From Clostridia bacterium (GTDB taxonomy: Bacteria > Bacillota > Clostridia > UBA1381), in NCBI GenBank assembly GCA_017443895.1, contig JAFSXU010000077.1:1-64000 (forward strand): a stretch of 64,000 nt of DNA, read 5' to 3'. Positions 16,726 through 26,920 of the stretch are shown here, one piece after another. How positions within the stretch are numbered: the first letter of the stretch is position 1; each line of letters starts with the position of its first letter. The notes under the pieces were generated by a model. That model searched no databases. It was not told where the DNA came from and saw only the letters and a program-made list of their open reading frames with translations. The translations under genes and the position numbers were made by a program.

Positions 16726-19044
16726 ATGAATTTATGTTCAAGATGTAATAAAAACCCTGCGGTTTTATACATCACAAAGATGGAGGGCAATAAAACTACC
16801 AACGAGGGGCTTTGCCTGCCCTGCGCAAGGTCAATGGGTATTGCTCCCATAAATCAGATGATAGATAATTTCGGCGTAAGTGACGATGAGCTTGACAACT
16901 TAAACACGCAGATGTCGGAATTTATGGATAATATGGGTTCAATGGGCGATATGGGTTCAATGGAGGAATTGATGGAGCAGTTCTCCTCGGGCAATGACGA
17001 TGAGGGCGGAGCCGCAACAGCACCGCTTAATAATATGTTCCAAAACCTGTTTGGCGGCGGTGCTCAGAATAATGCTCAAAATAATACCAACGCAAAAACC
17101 CAGGATAAAAAGCAGAAAAAGAATAAAAAGAATAAAAAGAGTCTGTTAGATACCTATGGCACAAACCTCACCGCAAAAGCGGCGCTCGGCAAGGTTGACA
17201 GGGTTGTAAACAGGAATGATGAAATAGACAGGGTAATCCAGATTTTAAACAGGCGTACAAAGAATAATCCTGTGATATTGGGCGAGCCGGGCGTTGGTAA
17301 AACGGCGGTTGCAGAAGGCTTGGCGTGCAGGATTTTTGAAAGACAAGTACCCCCAAAGCTCTTTGACATTCAAATATATCTGCTTGATTTTGCTGCATTG
17401 GTTGCAGGTACGCAGTTTAGAGGTCAGTTTGAGGCAAGGCTTACAAATCTCTTAAATGAAGCAAAGGACAGGGGCAATGTCATACTTGTAATTGATGAAA
17501 TTCATAATATTGTTGCCGCAGGAGATGCAGAGGGCGCAATGAGTGCGGCAAATATCCTAAAGCCTGCACTTGCAAGAGGAGAGATACAGATTATCGGCGC
17601 TACAACCCTTAACGAATACAGAAAGCATATCGAAAAGGACAGCGCCTTGGAGCGTAGATTTCAGCCTGTAATTATAGACGAGCCTTCTATTGAGGAGAGC
17701 ATTGAAATATTAAAGGGAATAAAGGACTATTACGAGGACTATCATAAGGTAAAAATTCCGGACCCTGTAATTGAGGACAGCGTTAGATTTTCAGAGCGAT
17801 ATATAACCGATAGATTTTTACCCGATAAGGCGATAGATGTAATTGACGAGGCAGGCTCAAGGGTGAACCTTAAAAATGAGGCAATTTATAAAAGTGCCGT
17901 GCTGGAGCAAAAATTACAAGGCATGGACGCCGAAATTGAACAGGCAGAGAGTAATGGCGATTTTGAAAGGGTTGCAAACTTAAAAACGGATAAATATAAA
18001 TATGAAGCAGAGCTGTCTGAGTTAAAAAAGCTTGCTGATAAGGCGGAGATAACATTTGATGATGTTGCGGCGGTAATTGAGGGCTGGACAAAGATACCTG
18101 TTCACAGAATTACCGAAACAGAGGCGCAAAAGCTCCTTGATTTGGAGAACAGAATACATCAAAGAGTTATCGGTCAAAATGATGCGGTAGACGCTGTTGC
18201 CCGTGCCATAAGGCGTGGGAGAGCTGATATTACAACCAAGAAACGGCCCGTTTCGTTCATATTTGCAGGACCTACGGGCGTGGGAAAAACGGAGCTTGTA
18301 AAGACTATTGCAAGCGTACTTTTTGACAGTGAGGAAGCACTTATCAGAATTGATATGTCAGAGTATATGGAAAAGCACTCCGTTTCAAAGCTTATCGGCT
18401 CACCGCCGGGATATGTCGGCTATGATGATGCAGGTCAGCTTACCGAAAAGGTGCGCAGAAAACCGTATTCTGTAATTTTGCTTGATGAGATTGAAAAGGC
18501 ACACCCTGAGGTCTTTAACCTGTTCTTACAGATTTTAGACGACGGCAGAGTTGCAGACAGTCACGGAAAGATTATAAACTTTGAAAATACAATAATCATA
18601 ATGACTACAAATGCAGGCTCTGAATTTAAAGCGTCGGCTCCGGGATTTAATTCATCATATGAGGTAAAGATGTCAGATAATGTGGATAAGAGCTTAAAGC
18701 AGTTCTTTAAGCCTGAATTTTTAAACAGGATTGACGATATTGTAACCTTTAAACCGCTTAGCCGTGATGAATTAAGTCAGATTATTGACCTTATGATGAG
18801 AGATGTTATAACAAGACTTAATGAGCGTGGAATGACGGTTAATGTAACACAGGGCGCAAAGGATGTAATCTTAGAAAAGGGTTATGATCCAAAATACGGC
18901 GCAAGACCGCTAAAGCGTGCAATTGTAACGCTTGTTGAGGATAAGCTTGCAAAGCTGTCACTAAATAACGAGCTTACGGAAGGCTCTCAGATTACGGTTG
19001 ACGGAAAAGACAAGGATATAACAATAACGGTTATAAATCAATAA
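16726..19044 (+). CDS. clpE: ClpE-type AAA+ unfoldase
   Basis: 772 residues. The N-terminus has a C4 zinc finger (C4, C7, C30, C33) in place of the double Clp-N repeat, as in ClpE. A Met/Gly/Ser-rich segment and a Lys/Asn-rich linker (about 45-140) follow. The first AAA+ module has Walker A GEPGVGKT at 186-193 and IDEIHN; a short coiled middle segment (around 395-440) resembles the UVR region of ClpC/ClpE; the second module has GPTGVGKT at 516-523, pore loop GYVGYDD and DEIEKAHPE. A GF pair in APGFNSS may be the ClpP-docking loop. It unfolds damaged proteins for ClpP. Monocistronic by context; the linker repeats are unusually Met-rich. Confidence 0.88.
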   Translation: MNLCSRCNKNPAVLYITKMEGNKTTNEGLCLPCARSMGIAPINQMIDNFGVSDDELDNLNTQMSEFMDNMGSMGDMGSMEELMEQFSSGNDDEGGAATAPLNNMFQNLFGGGAQNNAQNNTNAKTQDKKQKKNKKNKKSLLDTYGTNLTAKAALGKVDRVVNRNDEIDRVIQILNRRTKNNPVILGEPGVGKTAVAEGLACRIFERQVPPKLFDIQIYLLDFAALVAGTQFRGQFEARLTNLLNEAKDRGNVILVIDEIHNIVAAGDAEGAMSAANILKPALARGEIQIIGATTLNEYRKHIEKDSALERRFQPVIIDEPSIEESIEILKGIKDYYEDYHKVKIPDPVIEDSVRFSERYITDRFLPDKAIDVIDEAGSRVNLKNEAIYKSAVLEQKLQGMDAEIEQAESNGDFERVANLKTDKYKYEAELSELKKLADKAEITFDDVAAVIEGWTKIPVHRITETEAQKLLDLENRIHQRVIGQNDAVDAVARAIRRGRADITTKKRPVSFIFAGPTGVGKTELVKTIASVLFDSEEALIRIDMSEYMEKHSVSKLIGSPPGYVGYDDAGQLTEKVRRKPYSVILLDEIEKAHPEVFNLFLQILDDGRVADSHGKIINFENTIIIMTTNAGSEFKASAPGFNSSYEVKMSDNVDKSLKQFFKPEFLNRIDDIVTFKPLSRDELSQIIDLMMRDVITRLNERGMTVNVTQGAKDVILEKGYDPKYGARPLKRAIVTLVEDKLAKLSLNNELTEGSQITVDGKDKDITITVINQ

Positions 19045-19056
19045 AAGGTATCACTA

Positions 19057-19317
19057 TGAGGCTGTTACAAAAAAACAGCCTCACCAGACTGTCGAAAAAC
19101 TTCCCAGACCGCACAAAACTTAAATAATATAGCGTGCATTTATATCTGACTTATTACCATAAATAATACTGCCGTTCTTTAAAAAAACGGCAGTATTATG
19201 TGCTTTTTGCTCAAATAAACCCTACCGTACCATCGTACTGCTACGGGTTTATTTTCACAAAATCTGCTTTGTTTTTCGATGTCTGCCAGCGTGTCGATAC
19301 CTTTATCAACACGCTGA
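19057..19317. repeat. Intergenic string of hairpins
   Basis: Between clpE and leuC there is no gene. The region begins with a hairpin TGAGGCTGTT/AACAGCCTCA at 19057-19083 that is repeated almost exactly as the terminator at 19318. Between the copies are stem-loops AATACTGCCGTT/AACGGCAGTATT (19165-19197), AATAAACCC/GGGTTTATT (about 19215-19255) and CAGCGTGT/ACACGCTG (about 19288-19316). It looks like a decayed non-autonomous element or serial terminators. Confidence 0.65.
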
Positions 19318-19349
19318 TGAGGCTGTTATAAAAAACAGCCTCATTTTTT
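19318..19349 (+). terminator. Intrinsic terminator upstream of leu genes
   Basis: TGAGGCTGTT/AACAGCCTCA followed by TTTTTT; near-copy of the hairpin at 19057-19083. Confidence 0.8.
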
Positions 19350-19377
19350 GCTGTCAAAATTGATTAAAATAATTATA

Positions 19378-19406
19378 TTTACAAATATACAAAAATGATG
19401 TATAAT
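19378..19406 (+). promoter_or_regulatory. Sigma-A promoter of leuC-leuD-leuB
   Basis: TTTACA, 17-nt spacer, TATAAT, 33 bp before the leuC start. The transcript leader is short, leaving no room for a T-box or peptide attenuator. Confidence 0.75.
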
Positions 19407-19438
19407 GATATGTAATTGAAATTTACGAGGTGATAAAT

Positions 19439-20709
19439 ATGGGAATGACTATGACACAGAAAATTCTTGCCAATGCCGCAGGAATGGAGAGTGTAAGTGC
19501 GGGCGATTTAATCATGGCAAACTTGAGCCTTGTACTGGGTAATGATATTACCTCGCCTGTTGCTATTAAAGAATTTGACAAGCTGGGCTTAGAGAGTGTT
19601 TTTGACAAAACAAAGATAGCCCTTGTTCCTGACCACTTTACTCCGAATAAGGATATAAAGTCGGCGGAACAGTGTATGGCAGTAAGAAATTTTGCAAACG
19701 AGCAGGATATTTTAAACTACTTTGAAGTAGGCGAGGTTGGAATTGAGCATGCGCTCTTACCTGAAAAAGGCTTGGTAGTTGCAGGCGATGTTGTAATAGG
19801 TGCAGACTCGCATACCTGTACATACGGCGCTTTGGGTGCTTTTTCGACAGGCGTAGGCTCAACGGATATGGCGGCAGGTATGGCAATAGGCAAGGCATGG
19901 TTTAAGGTGCCCGAGGCTATAAAGTTTAACCTTACGGGAAAATTAGGTAAGTATGTAAGCGGTAAGGACTTAATCTTACATATTATCGGAATGATTGGTG
20001 TTGACGGTGCTTTGTACAAGTCCATGGAATTTGTCGGCGAGGGAGTTCACACTCTTACAATGGACGATAGATTTACGGTTGCAATATGGCGATTGAAGCA
20101 GGTGCAAAGAACGGCATATTTGAGGTTGACGATTTAACAAGAAAATATATGAGAGAGCACTCAACCAAGGAATGGAAGGAATTTAGTGCAGACGCTGATG
20201 CTCAATATGTACAGGTTATAGATATTGACCTTGCAACTGTTCCGCATACGGTTGCTTTCCCGCACCTTCCCGAAAATGCAAGAACTCCCGAAAACTGGGG
20301 CGATGTAAAGATTGACCAGGTTGTTATCGGCTCGTGTACAAACGGCAGATTATCAGACCTTCAGCATGCGGCAGAGATTTTAAAGGGCAAGCATGTTAAA
20401 AAGGGAATAAGAGCATTGGTATTCCCTGCAACACAGAGGATTTATCTTGAAGCGTTAAAGGACGGCACATTATCAACGCTCGTTGAGGCAGGCTGTGTAA
20501 TATCCGCGCCTACCTGCGGACCGTGTCTTGGCGGGCATATGGGAATTTTGGCTAAGGGTGAGAGATGCGTGTCAACCACAAACCGTAATTTCTTAGGCAG
20601 AATGGGACATGTTGAGAGTGAGGTATACCTTGCAAGTCCGGAGGTTGCCGCAGCATCGGCAATTACAGGTAAGATAACAGCACCGGAGGAGGTACAGGTC
20701 GAAAAATAA
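19439..20709 (+). pseudogene. leuC: 3-isopropylmalate dehydratase large subunit, frameshifted
   Basis: Aconitase-family LeuC, which with LeuD isomerises 2- to 3-isopropylmalate in leucine synthesis. The frame from 19439 ([27 protein letters not shown]) runs correctly to TMDDRFTV and then leaves the family at about 20080; the correct continuation [13 protein letters not shown] begins one frame over at about 20083 and runs to 20709 with the iron-sulfur motifs SCTNGR and PTCGPC. Restoring one A in GTTGCAATATGG repairs the protein to about 423 residues. So a single-base deletion, sequencing error or rarely a programmed shift splits the gene. ATG 19439 has GAGGTG upstream. Downstream leuD and leuB are intact. 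Confidence 0.9.
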
Positions 20710-20841
20710 GCGTCGTATTTCACCGTTTTTCGCTCGGGGCGGTATCTTAATACAGCACCGCTCGCTTAAAACGATAAACTACTTGCTTCTTTTTCACCCT
20801 GATAGTTTAGTCACCGTAGGGTGTCAGAATGGAGGATAATA

Positions 20842-21330
20842 ATGAAAGCAAACGGAAAAGTAATAAAATACGGAGATAATATTGATACAGATGTTATCAT
20901 TCCTGCAAGATATTTGAATACATCAGATCCTTTGGAGCTTGCAAAGCACTGTATGGAGGATATAGACAAAAACTTTGTAAATAATCATAGCAAGGGCGAT
21001 ATTATGGTCGGCGGAGCAAACTTCGGCTGCGGTTCGTCGCGTGAGCATGCGCCGATTGCAATTAAGGCAAGCGGAATTTCGTGCGTAATCGCAAAGGACT
21101 TTGCAAGAATTTTCTACCGTAACTCGATAAATATAGGACTCCCTATTCTTGAATGTCCTGAAGCATCAGAGGATATAAAGCCGGGCGATGAGGTAGAGGT
21201 CGATTTTGACAGCGGTTTAATTAAGAACATTACAACCCAAAAAGAGTATAGGGCCGTTGCATTCCCACCGTTTATGCAGGAAATTATAAACAAAGGCGGA
21301 CTGGTAGAATATATAAAAAATAATAAATAA
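20842..21330 (+). CDS. leuD: 3-isopropylmalate dehydratase small subunit
   Basis: 162 residues of the short archaeal/clostridial type. It shows [15 protein letters not shown] at the N-terminus and the substrate-binding loop [14 protein letters not shown], diagnostic of the swivelling domain. It completes the active site of LeuC, whose gene lies directly upstream but is frameshifted, so a functional isomerase depends on whether that frameshift is real. ATG at 20842 follows GGAGG; the 132-bp gap from leuC contains only imperfect hairpins. Confidence 0.93.
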   Translation: MKANGKVIKYGDNIDTDVIIPARYLNTSDPLELAKHCMEDIDKNFVNNHSKGDIMVGGANFGCGSSREHAPIAIKASGISCVIAKDFARIFYRNSINIGLPILECPEASEDIKPGDEVEVDFDSGLIKNITTQKEYRAVAFPPFMQEIINKGGLVEYIKNNK

Positions 21331-21411
21331 TAGTGGATAAGTGCAGTGCAAATTCTTCCCAATTTGTGCTTTTAATTAAATAGAGAAAAATCTTTGATTT
21401 TTCTTCAATAA

Positions 21412-21440
21412 TTATTCATTATTCATTATTCACTATTCAT
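21412..21440. repeat. ATTATTC-type short tandem repeat
   Basis: Four to five near-copies of CATTATT between leuD and leuB. A similar tract is at 61505-61528 and a degenerate one near 51370-51395, always in gaps between genes. Confidence 0.65.
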
Positions 21441-21465
21441 TATAATACATAAGGAGAAAATTTAT

Positions 21466-22551
21466 ATGTCAGAATTTAATATTGCAGTTATCAAGGGCGA
21501 CGGTATCGGGCCCGAGGTGGTTGATGCGACAATTCTCGTTCTTGATAAGGTAGCGAAAAAATACGGTCATAAATTCAATTATAAAAATGTGCTTATGGGT
21601 GGCTGCGCCATTGACGCAACAGGCGTGCCACTGCCGGATGAAACAATTGAAGTCTGTAAAAAATCTGATGCGGTTTTAATGGGCTCAATCGGCGGAAACA
21701 CCACAACATCACCTTGGTATAAGCTACCTGCGCACCTAAGACCTGAGGCAGGGCTGTTAAAAATCCGTAAAGAGCTGGGGCTGTTTGCAAATTTAAGACC
21801 TTGTCTTTTATACCCCGAGCTTAGCGGAGCTTGTCCGCTAAAGACAGAGATAAGCCAAAAGGGCTTTGATATGCTTATTATGCGTGAGCTTACGGGCGGA
21901 TTGTATTTCGGCGACCGTTATACAAAGGAGATTGACGGCGTTGTAACGGCTGTTGACACTCTTTCATATAATGAGCATGAAATAAGAAGAATTGCTGTTC
22001 AGGCATTTGAGGTCGCAAGAAAGAGAAGAAAGAAAGTAACAAGCGTTGATAAGGCAAATGTACTTGACTCGTCAAGGCTGTGGCGAAAGATTGTAGAAGA
22101 AGTAGCTGCAGACTATCCCGATGTGGAGTTAGAGCATATGCTGGTTGATAATACGGCAATGCAGCTTGTAAAGGACCCTGCGCAGTTTGATGTAATGGTA
22201 ACGGAGAATATGTTTGGCGATATATTATCCGATGAGGCGTCAATGATAACAGGCTCTATAGGTATGCTTCCGTCTGCAAGCCTTAACGAAACAAAATTGG
22301 GACTCTATGAGCCTTCGGGCGGTTCTGCACCCGATATTGCAGGTATGGATATTGCAAACCCGATTGCAACAATTCTGTCGGGCGCAATGCTTTTGCGTTA
22401 CTCACTTGATATGAGCGAGGAACCTGACGCAATAGAAAATGCCGTTAAAAAGGTTTTGGAAGCAAATTACAGAACAGGCGATATAATGTCAGAGGGAATG
22501 ACAAAGGTCGGCTGTAAGAAGATGGCACAACTTATAGCCGACAATATATAA
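21466..22551 (+). CDS. leuB: 3-isopropylmalate dehydrogenase
   Basis: 361 residues, normal length. It shows the dehydrogenase opening [12 protein letters not shown], the substrate loop [31 protein letters not shown], the catalytic [14 protein letters not shown] segment and the NAD site GSAPDIAG. It oxidises and decarboxylates 3-isopropylmalate to 2-oxoisocaproate with NAD. Third gene of the leucine cluster; ATG at 21466 has AAGGAG upstream and a strong terminator follows. leuA is not in the window. Confidence 0.95.
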   Translation: MSEFNIAVIKGDGIGPEVVDATILVLDKVAKKYGHKFNYKNVLMGGCAIDATGVPLPDETIEVCKKSDAVLMGSIGGNTTTSPWYKLPAHLRPEAGLLKIRKELGLFANLRPCLLYPELSGACPLKTEISQKGFDMLIMRELTGGLYFGDRYTKEIDGVVTAVDTLSYNEHEIRRIAVQAFEVARKRRKKVTSVDKANVLDSSRLWRKIVEEVAADYPDVELEHMLVDNTAMQLVKDPAQFDVMVTENMFGDILSDEASMITGSIGMLPSASLNETKLGLYEPSGGSAPDIAGMDIANPIATILSGAMLLRYSLDMSEEPDAIENAVKKVLEANYRTGDIMSEGMTKVGCKKMAQLIADNI

Positions 22552-22565
22552 ATAATGTAGAAAAT

Positions 22566-22600
22566 GCACGCATAAAGCAATTTTATGCGTGCGTTTTTTT
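22566..22600 (+). terminator. Intrinsic terminator after leuB
   Basis: GCACGCATAAA/TTTATGCGTGC followed by GTTTTTTT. Confidence 0.9.
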
Positions 22601-22601
22601 A

Positions 22602-22630
22602 TTGACTTAGCAAAACCTTTGTGCTACAAT
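22602..22630 (+). promoter_or_regulatory. Sigma-A promoter of MazG-like/gdpP/rplI/dnaB cluster
   Basis: TTGACT, 17-nt spacer, TACAAT. Confidence 0.75.
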
Positions 22631-22710
22631 ATATAATTGCATAAGATTAGTTAAAATTGTACATCATATAGAAATTTGCTTTAATTATTTACAGCTAAGG
22701 AGGATAAAAA

Positions 22711-23013
22711 ATGGCTATTTCTACTAATATGAGGGCAATTGACACAATAAAGAGTGAAATCTTATCCGAGGTTGCAAACCTTTACAGGAATTTGGCGGCA
22801 TGTGATGAGATAGACGGGTTTGACGGAGTCCGTGAGGGCTTGGCAACAATTATTGCGATGGATTATCTGTTGGCAAAAAGGCTGGGTATAGGATTTTCGG
22901 CGATTGACGGATGTATCAACGAGCTTTTAAATATCGCGATTGACAATAACCACGAGTTAGAGCTCGAATTTTCGGATATGTCCGAGCTTAAAAAATATAT
23001 AAATAACCGCTGA
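22711..23013 (+). CDS. Small MazG-like protein
   Basis: 100 residues, mainly helical. The stretch EGLATIIAMDYLLAKRLGIGFSAID resembles the small MazG-like family that clostridia keep next to gdpP and rplI. It lacks a full set of the acidic metal ligands of MazG pyrophosphatases, so catalytic activity is doubtful. Promoter at 22602 and AAGGAGG site at 22697. Role unknown; family assignment rests on general pattern and conserved neighbourhood. Confidence 0.65.
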   Translation: MAISTNMRAIDTIKSEILSEVANLYRNLAACDEIDGFDGVREGLATIIAMDYLLAKRLGIGFSAIDGCINELLNIAIDNNHELELEFSDMSELKKYINNR

Positions 23014-23066
23014 TAAAATACCCTGAAACTGTTGCATAGAGTGCCTGTCACGGTTGGGAGGAAAAT

Positions 23067-25070
23067 ATGAATAAGTATCAAAGTAGAGCAAAGTCAAATA
23101 TAGCTTTGGCAACTGTTTGTGCTGTGGTTTTAATACTTTGCGGCGCTATGGATATACTTTATTTTAATTTACATATCTATACTGCAATATGCGAGATTGT
23201 ATTTGCATTGTTGATTTTCGCTGTCACATTATACAGGGAGAATAAACGCATTAAAAATGCGGATAAGCTGTTAAAAGAGTTAATGGACGATGATGAAATC
23301 GAAGAGTATGATATGTTAAATTCGGCGCCATTGCCCGTTGTTGCGACAAGAACTGACGGAAGCATAAAATGGTATAATAAATCATTTTCGGCTCTTTTTA
23401 ACGATGAGCAAATGCACGATTGCACACTTGAGGCAATTATCCCCGAGATAAAATGGTCGGAAATTCTGAGATTTGGCAAGGGTACGAGCGCAAATATAAA
23501 GATAAACGGACGCATATATGAGGTAGCAAGCCGTCTTGTCCGTGAAAAAGCCAAGGGAAAAGGCAGTGAGCATATAATTTATTGTTATATTCTTGATAAA
23601 ACCGAGCAGATAGAGGCAATAGAGGCGCAAAATAACCACCAGACGGATGTTGCGGTTATTTGCGTCGATAACTATGACGAAATTTTTCAGAGAATGAGCG
23701 ATGCCGCACAACAGCAGGTATCCTCAGCACTCAGGAATATCATAAACGGCTGGGCAAATGAAAGCACGGGCGTTATTAAGAAGATAGACAGGGACAGATA
23801 TTATCTCTTTTTTGAGCATAAAGACCTTAAAAATTATATCGACAATAAATTTGACATACTTGAAAAGGTACGCGCCGCAGGCGAGGCGGTAAAACAGCAG
23901 GTAAGCGTTAGTATCGGTATCGGTACGGGTGATGATATTTCAAATAACGAGCAGGCCGCAAGAACTGCGCTTGAAATGGCGCAGGGCAGAGGCGGAGATC
24001 AGGTCGGGCTAAAGGATAATAACCAGTACAAATTCTACGGCGGTAAAAACCGTGAATATGAAAAGAGTACGCGAGTAAAAACAAGGGCGGTTGCATCCGC
24101 GCTTACCGACTATATCAAAAACTCCGATAAAGTAATATTTGTAGGTCATAAAAACGCCGATTATGACTGTTTCGGCGCCGCAATGGGCTTGCAAAGGGCG
24201 GTAAGGGAGTTCGGTAAAACTCCGTATATACTCTATGACCGTCAGTATTTGGCAGTAAAAAAGCTCTATGATGAGCTTATAAAAAATCCCGAATATGAGA
24301 ATATGTTTATAACAAGCGACGAGGCTCCGGAGTTTCTTACAAAGGACACACTTGTTGTAGTTTTGGATACTCACAGGCCCAGTATGCTACAGTCGCAAAG
24401 ATTGGTTGAGGCGGCATCAAAGGTAGTGCTTATAGACCACCACAGACGCTCAACCGAATTTATAAATAATTGTTCGCTTATATATCACGAGCCGTATGCA
24501 TCCTCAACCTGTGAAATGGTAACGGAAATCCTACAGTATATGTCAATAGGCTCTGCCGTTACGGCAACGGAGGCGGAGTGTCTGTATACGGGAATTTTAC
24601 TCGACACAAAGAACTTTATTGTAAAAACAGGTGTAAGAACCTTTGAGGCGGCATCGTATTTAAGGCGGTTAGGACTAAATACCGTAAATGTAAAGAAGCT
24701 GTTTAATGTAGATAAGGACGAATACGACAGGCGTGCAGAAATCGTTCATACCGCCGTGGAGGTAGCGCCAAATTACAGTATTGCATATACAGAGCATAGC
24801 TGGCCAAATATAAGAGTAATAGCATCACAGGCGGCGGATGAAATGCTAAATATTAACTCTGTTTGCGCATCCTTTGTCGTTTATGTTGACGAGGGTAAGA
24901 CCTGTGTAAGTGCAAGGTCGGTAAATGATGTAAATGTCCATGTAATAATGGAGGCGCTTGGCGGCGGCGGACACGCAACCGTTGCAGGCGTGCAAAGAAA
25001 TGATGTAACGGTACAACAAATGATTGAGCTCTTAAAAGAAGAGATAAATAACTACATCAAGACAAAGTGA
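23067..25070 (+). CDS. gdpP: Cyclic-di-AMP phosphodiesterase GdpP
   Basis: 667 residues. Two N-terminal membrane helices (about 10-55) are followed by a PAS-like sensor, a degenerate GGDEF domain (around 190-310, without an intact GGDEF motif) and a C-terminal DHH-DHHA1 phosphoesterase with VGHKNADYDCFGAA, VLDTHRP, the DHH triad at 457-459 and GGGGHATVAG. It hydrolyses c-di-AMP to pApA and so affects cell-wall, potassium and antibiotic responses. Starts after GGGAGG and is followed 22 bp later by rplI, the usual Firmicute order. Confidence 0.93.
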   Translation: MNKYQSRAKSNIALATVCAVVLILCGAMDILYFNLHIYTAICEIVFALLIFAVTLYRENKRIKNADKLLKELMDDDEIEEYDMLNSAPLPVVATRTDGSIKWYNKSFSALFNDEQMHDCTLEAIIPEIKWSEILRFGKGTSANIKINGRIYEVASRLVREKAKGKGSEHIIYCYILDKTEQIEAIEAQNNHQTDVAVICVDNYDEIFQRMSDAAQQQVSSALRNIINGWANESTGVIKKIDRDRYYLFFEHKDLKNYIDNKFDILEKVRAAGEAVKQQVSVSIGIGTGDDISNNEQAARTALEMAQGRGGDQVGLKDNNQYKFYGGKNREYEKSTRVKTRAVASALTDYIKNSDKVIFVGHKNADYDCFGAAMGLQRAVREFGKTPYILYDRQYLAVKKLYDELIKNPEYENMFITSDEAPEFLTKDTLVVVLDTHRPSMLQSQRLVEAASKVVLIDHHRRSTEFINNCSLIYHEPYASSTCEMVTEILQYMSIGSAVTATEAECLYTGILLDTKNFIVKTGVRTFEAASYLRRLGLNTVNVKKLFNVDKDEYDRRAEIVHTAVEVAPNYSIAYTEHSWPNIRVIASQAADEMLNINSVCASFVVYVDEGKTCVSARSVNDVNVHVIMEALGGGGHATVAGVQRNDVTVQQMIELLKEEINNYIKTK

Positions 25071-25092
25071 AAATGATTTGGAGGATAAGAAT

Positions 25093-25539
25093 ATGAAGGT
25101 AATTTTAAACCAGGATGTCAAAGGTCAGGGTAAAAAAGGACAGCTTGTAGAGGTGTCTGACGGATACGCAAGAAACTACTTGCTCCCAAAAGGACTTGCC
25201 AAGGAGGCAAATGCCACAAACTTAAATATCTTAAAGGGCAAGCAGGAGTCAATAGAGTTCAGAACCGAGCAGGACAGACAAAGAGCCACAGAAATTGCCG
25301 ATAAGTTCAAGGAAATTGAGGTTGTTATCGAAACAAAGGCAGGCGAGAACGGTAAGCTCTTTGGCTCGATAACATCAAAGGATGTTGCCGATGAGCTTGT
25401 AAAACAGCATCATATAAAGCTTGATAAGAAAAAGTTTGTCATGGACGAGGCTATTAAAACCCTCGGTACACACGAGGTAAAGATTAAGCTGTTTACAGGT
25501 ATTGTAGGAGAGTTAAGAGTTGTTGTAAAGGCAAAATAA
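25093..25539 (+). CDS. rplI: 50S ribosomal protein L9
   Basis: 148 residues with the diagnostic N-terminus MKVILNQDVKGQGKKGQLVEV and YARNYLLPKGLA, a long linker helix and the C-terminal RNA-binding domain. ATG at 25093 is preceded by GGAGGAT; the TTG at 25078 overlaps that site. Between gdpP and dnaB as in most Firmicutes. Confidence 0.96.
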   Translation: MKVILNQDVKGQGKKGQLVEVSDGYARNYLLPKGLAKEANATNLNILKGKQESIEFRTEQDRQRATEIADKFKEIEVVIETKAGENGKLFGSITSKDVADELVKQHHIKLDKKKFVMDEAIKTLGTHEVKIKLFTGIVGELRVVVKAK

Positions 25540-25570
25540 GTAAGAAATTGTACAAACGGTGGTGATAAGT

Positions 25571-26920
25571 ATGGCAGAATTGAATAATCCTATAGACTTG
25601 GTTGGCAGACAACTGCCATATAGCCAGGAGGCGGAGGCGGCGGTAATAGGCAGTGCTATTACAAAGTCGGAGTCTGTTGCAGAGGCGGCGCAGATTATAA
25701 CCGCAGACGATTTCTATTTTGCACCGAATAAAGAGATTTTTACGGTTATAATGGAGCTGTTTAATGAAAATTCCCCGATTGATTTTGTAACCGTAACAGA
25801 CAGATTATCACAGAGGAATACTCTTGATGTTGTAGGCGGAATAACATATCTAAGAGATGTTGCAAATGTTCCTACAACCTACCATGTAGAATACTATTCA
25901 AATATCATAAAAGAGCGGGCTTTGCGCCGTAAGCTGATTGAAAACTCGGCGAAGATAAATGAAATGGCATATGGCGACGGCTCAAATGTGGACAGAGTCC
26001 TTGAACAGGCGGAACAGCTTATTTATGATGTTTCATCAAACGATGCGGGCGATATAATTCCCATAAGCGATATAATGATGAGCGCATATCAGCGTCTTAT
26101 TGACGATTGCGCAAACGGCGAAGGACTTACAGGTATCTCAACGGGCTTTTATCAGCTAAACGAGAGAACGGGCGGTCTGCATGGCGGTGAGCTTATCCTG
26201 ATTGCAGGGCGACCGGGCATGGGTAAATCGAGCTTTGCGGTAAATATTGCCGAGCATGTTGCAATAAACGAGAAAAAAACCGTTGCAATCTTTAACCTTG
26301 AAATGCCGAAAGAGCAGATAGTAAACAGAATTATATGCTCACAGGCGTATGTTGATTCAACCAAGGTAAGAACAGGTACAATAAAGGCAGACGATTGGGA
26401 GCGAATAGGCGAGGTAATAAATACGGTTGCAAATTCGCCTATCTATATAGACGATACCGCATCAATCACAGTTGCGCAAATTCGTGCAAAATGCCGTCGT
26501 CTAAAGCAGACAAAGGACCTTGCACTGATTGTAATTGACTATCTTCAGCTTATGCAATCAAGCGGAAGAGCGGATAACCGTCAACAGGAAATATCCGAGA
26601 TTTCAAGATCACTAAAGATTTTGTCAAAGGAATTGAATGTCCCTGTTATTGCGCTTTCACAGCTGTCCCGTGCGAGTGAGTCAAGGTCGGACAAGCGGCC
26701 GATGCTTTCAGATTTGAGAGAATCGGGCGCAATAGAGCAGGATGCGGATATGGTAATGTTTCTGTACCGTGAGTCCTACTATAAGAAGGACAGCGAGGAT
26801 ACATTGGCAGAATGTATTATTGCAAAGAACAGAAGTGGCGAAACGGGAACGATAAAGCTTGGCTGGCAAGGTCAGTATACTAAGTTTTCAAATGTAGAAT
26901 ATGCAAGTGAAGAACAGTAA
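25571..26920 (+). CDS. dnaB: Replicative DNA helicase
   Basis: 449 residues. The N-terminal helical domain that binds primase begins PYSQEAEAAVIGSAI; the RecA-like core has Walker A GRPGMGKSS, NLEMPKEQ and VIDYLQLM (Walker B), and the arginine-finger segment near the C-terminus. It unwinds DNA at the replication fork. ATG at 25571 follows GGTGGTGAT; a GTG at 25559 overlaps it. The 3' end overlaps tilS by 20 nt. No intein is present. Confidence 0.95.
   Translation: MAELNNPIDLVGRQLPYSQEAEAAVIGSAITKSESVAEAAQIITADDFYFAPNKEIFTVIMELFNENSPIDFVTVTDRLSQRNTLDVVGGITYLRDVANVPTTYHVEYYSNIIKERALRRKLIENSAKINEMAYGDGSNVDRVLEQAEQLIYDVSSNDAGDIIPISDIMMSAYQRLIDDCANGEGLTGISTGFYQLNERTGGLHGGELILIAGRPGMGKSSFAVNIAEHVAINEKKTVAIFNLEMPKEQIVNRIICSQAYVDSTKVRTGTIKADDWERIGEVINTVANSPIYIDDTASITVAQIRAKCRRLKQTKDLALIVIDYLQLMQSSGRADNRQQEISEISRSLKILSKELNVPVIALSQLSRASESRSDKRPMLSDLRESGAIEQDADMVMFLYRESYYKKDSEDTLAECIIAKNRSGETGTIKLGWQGQYTKFSNVEYASEEQ

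Noticed and set aside
19976-20164. Separate gene boundary inside leuC, i.e. two half-genes by design
   Set aside because: The second half has no ribosome-binding site of its own and the break lies in the middle of a conserved motif, so a frameshift explains it better.
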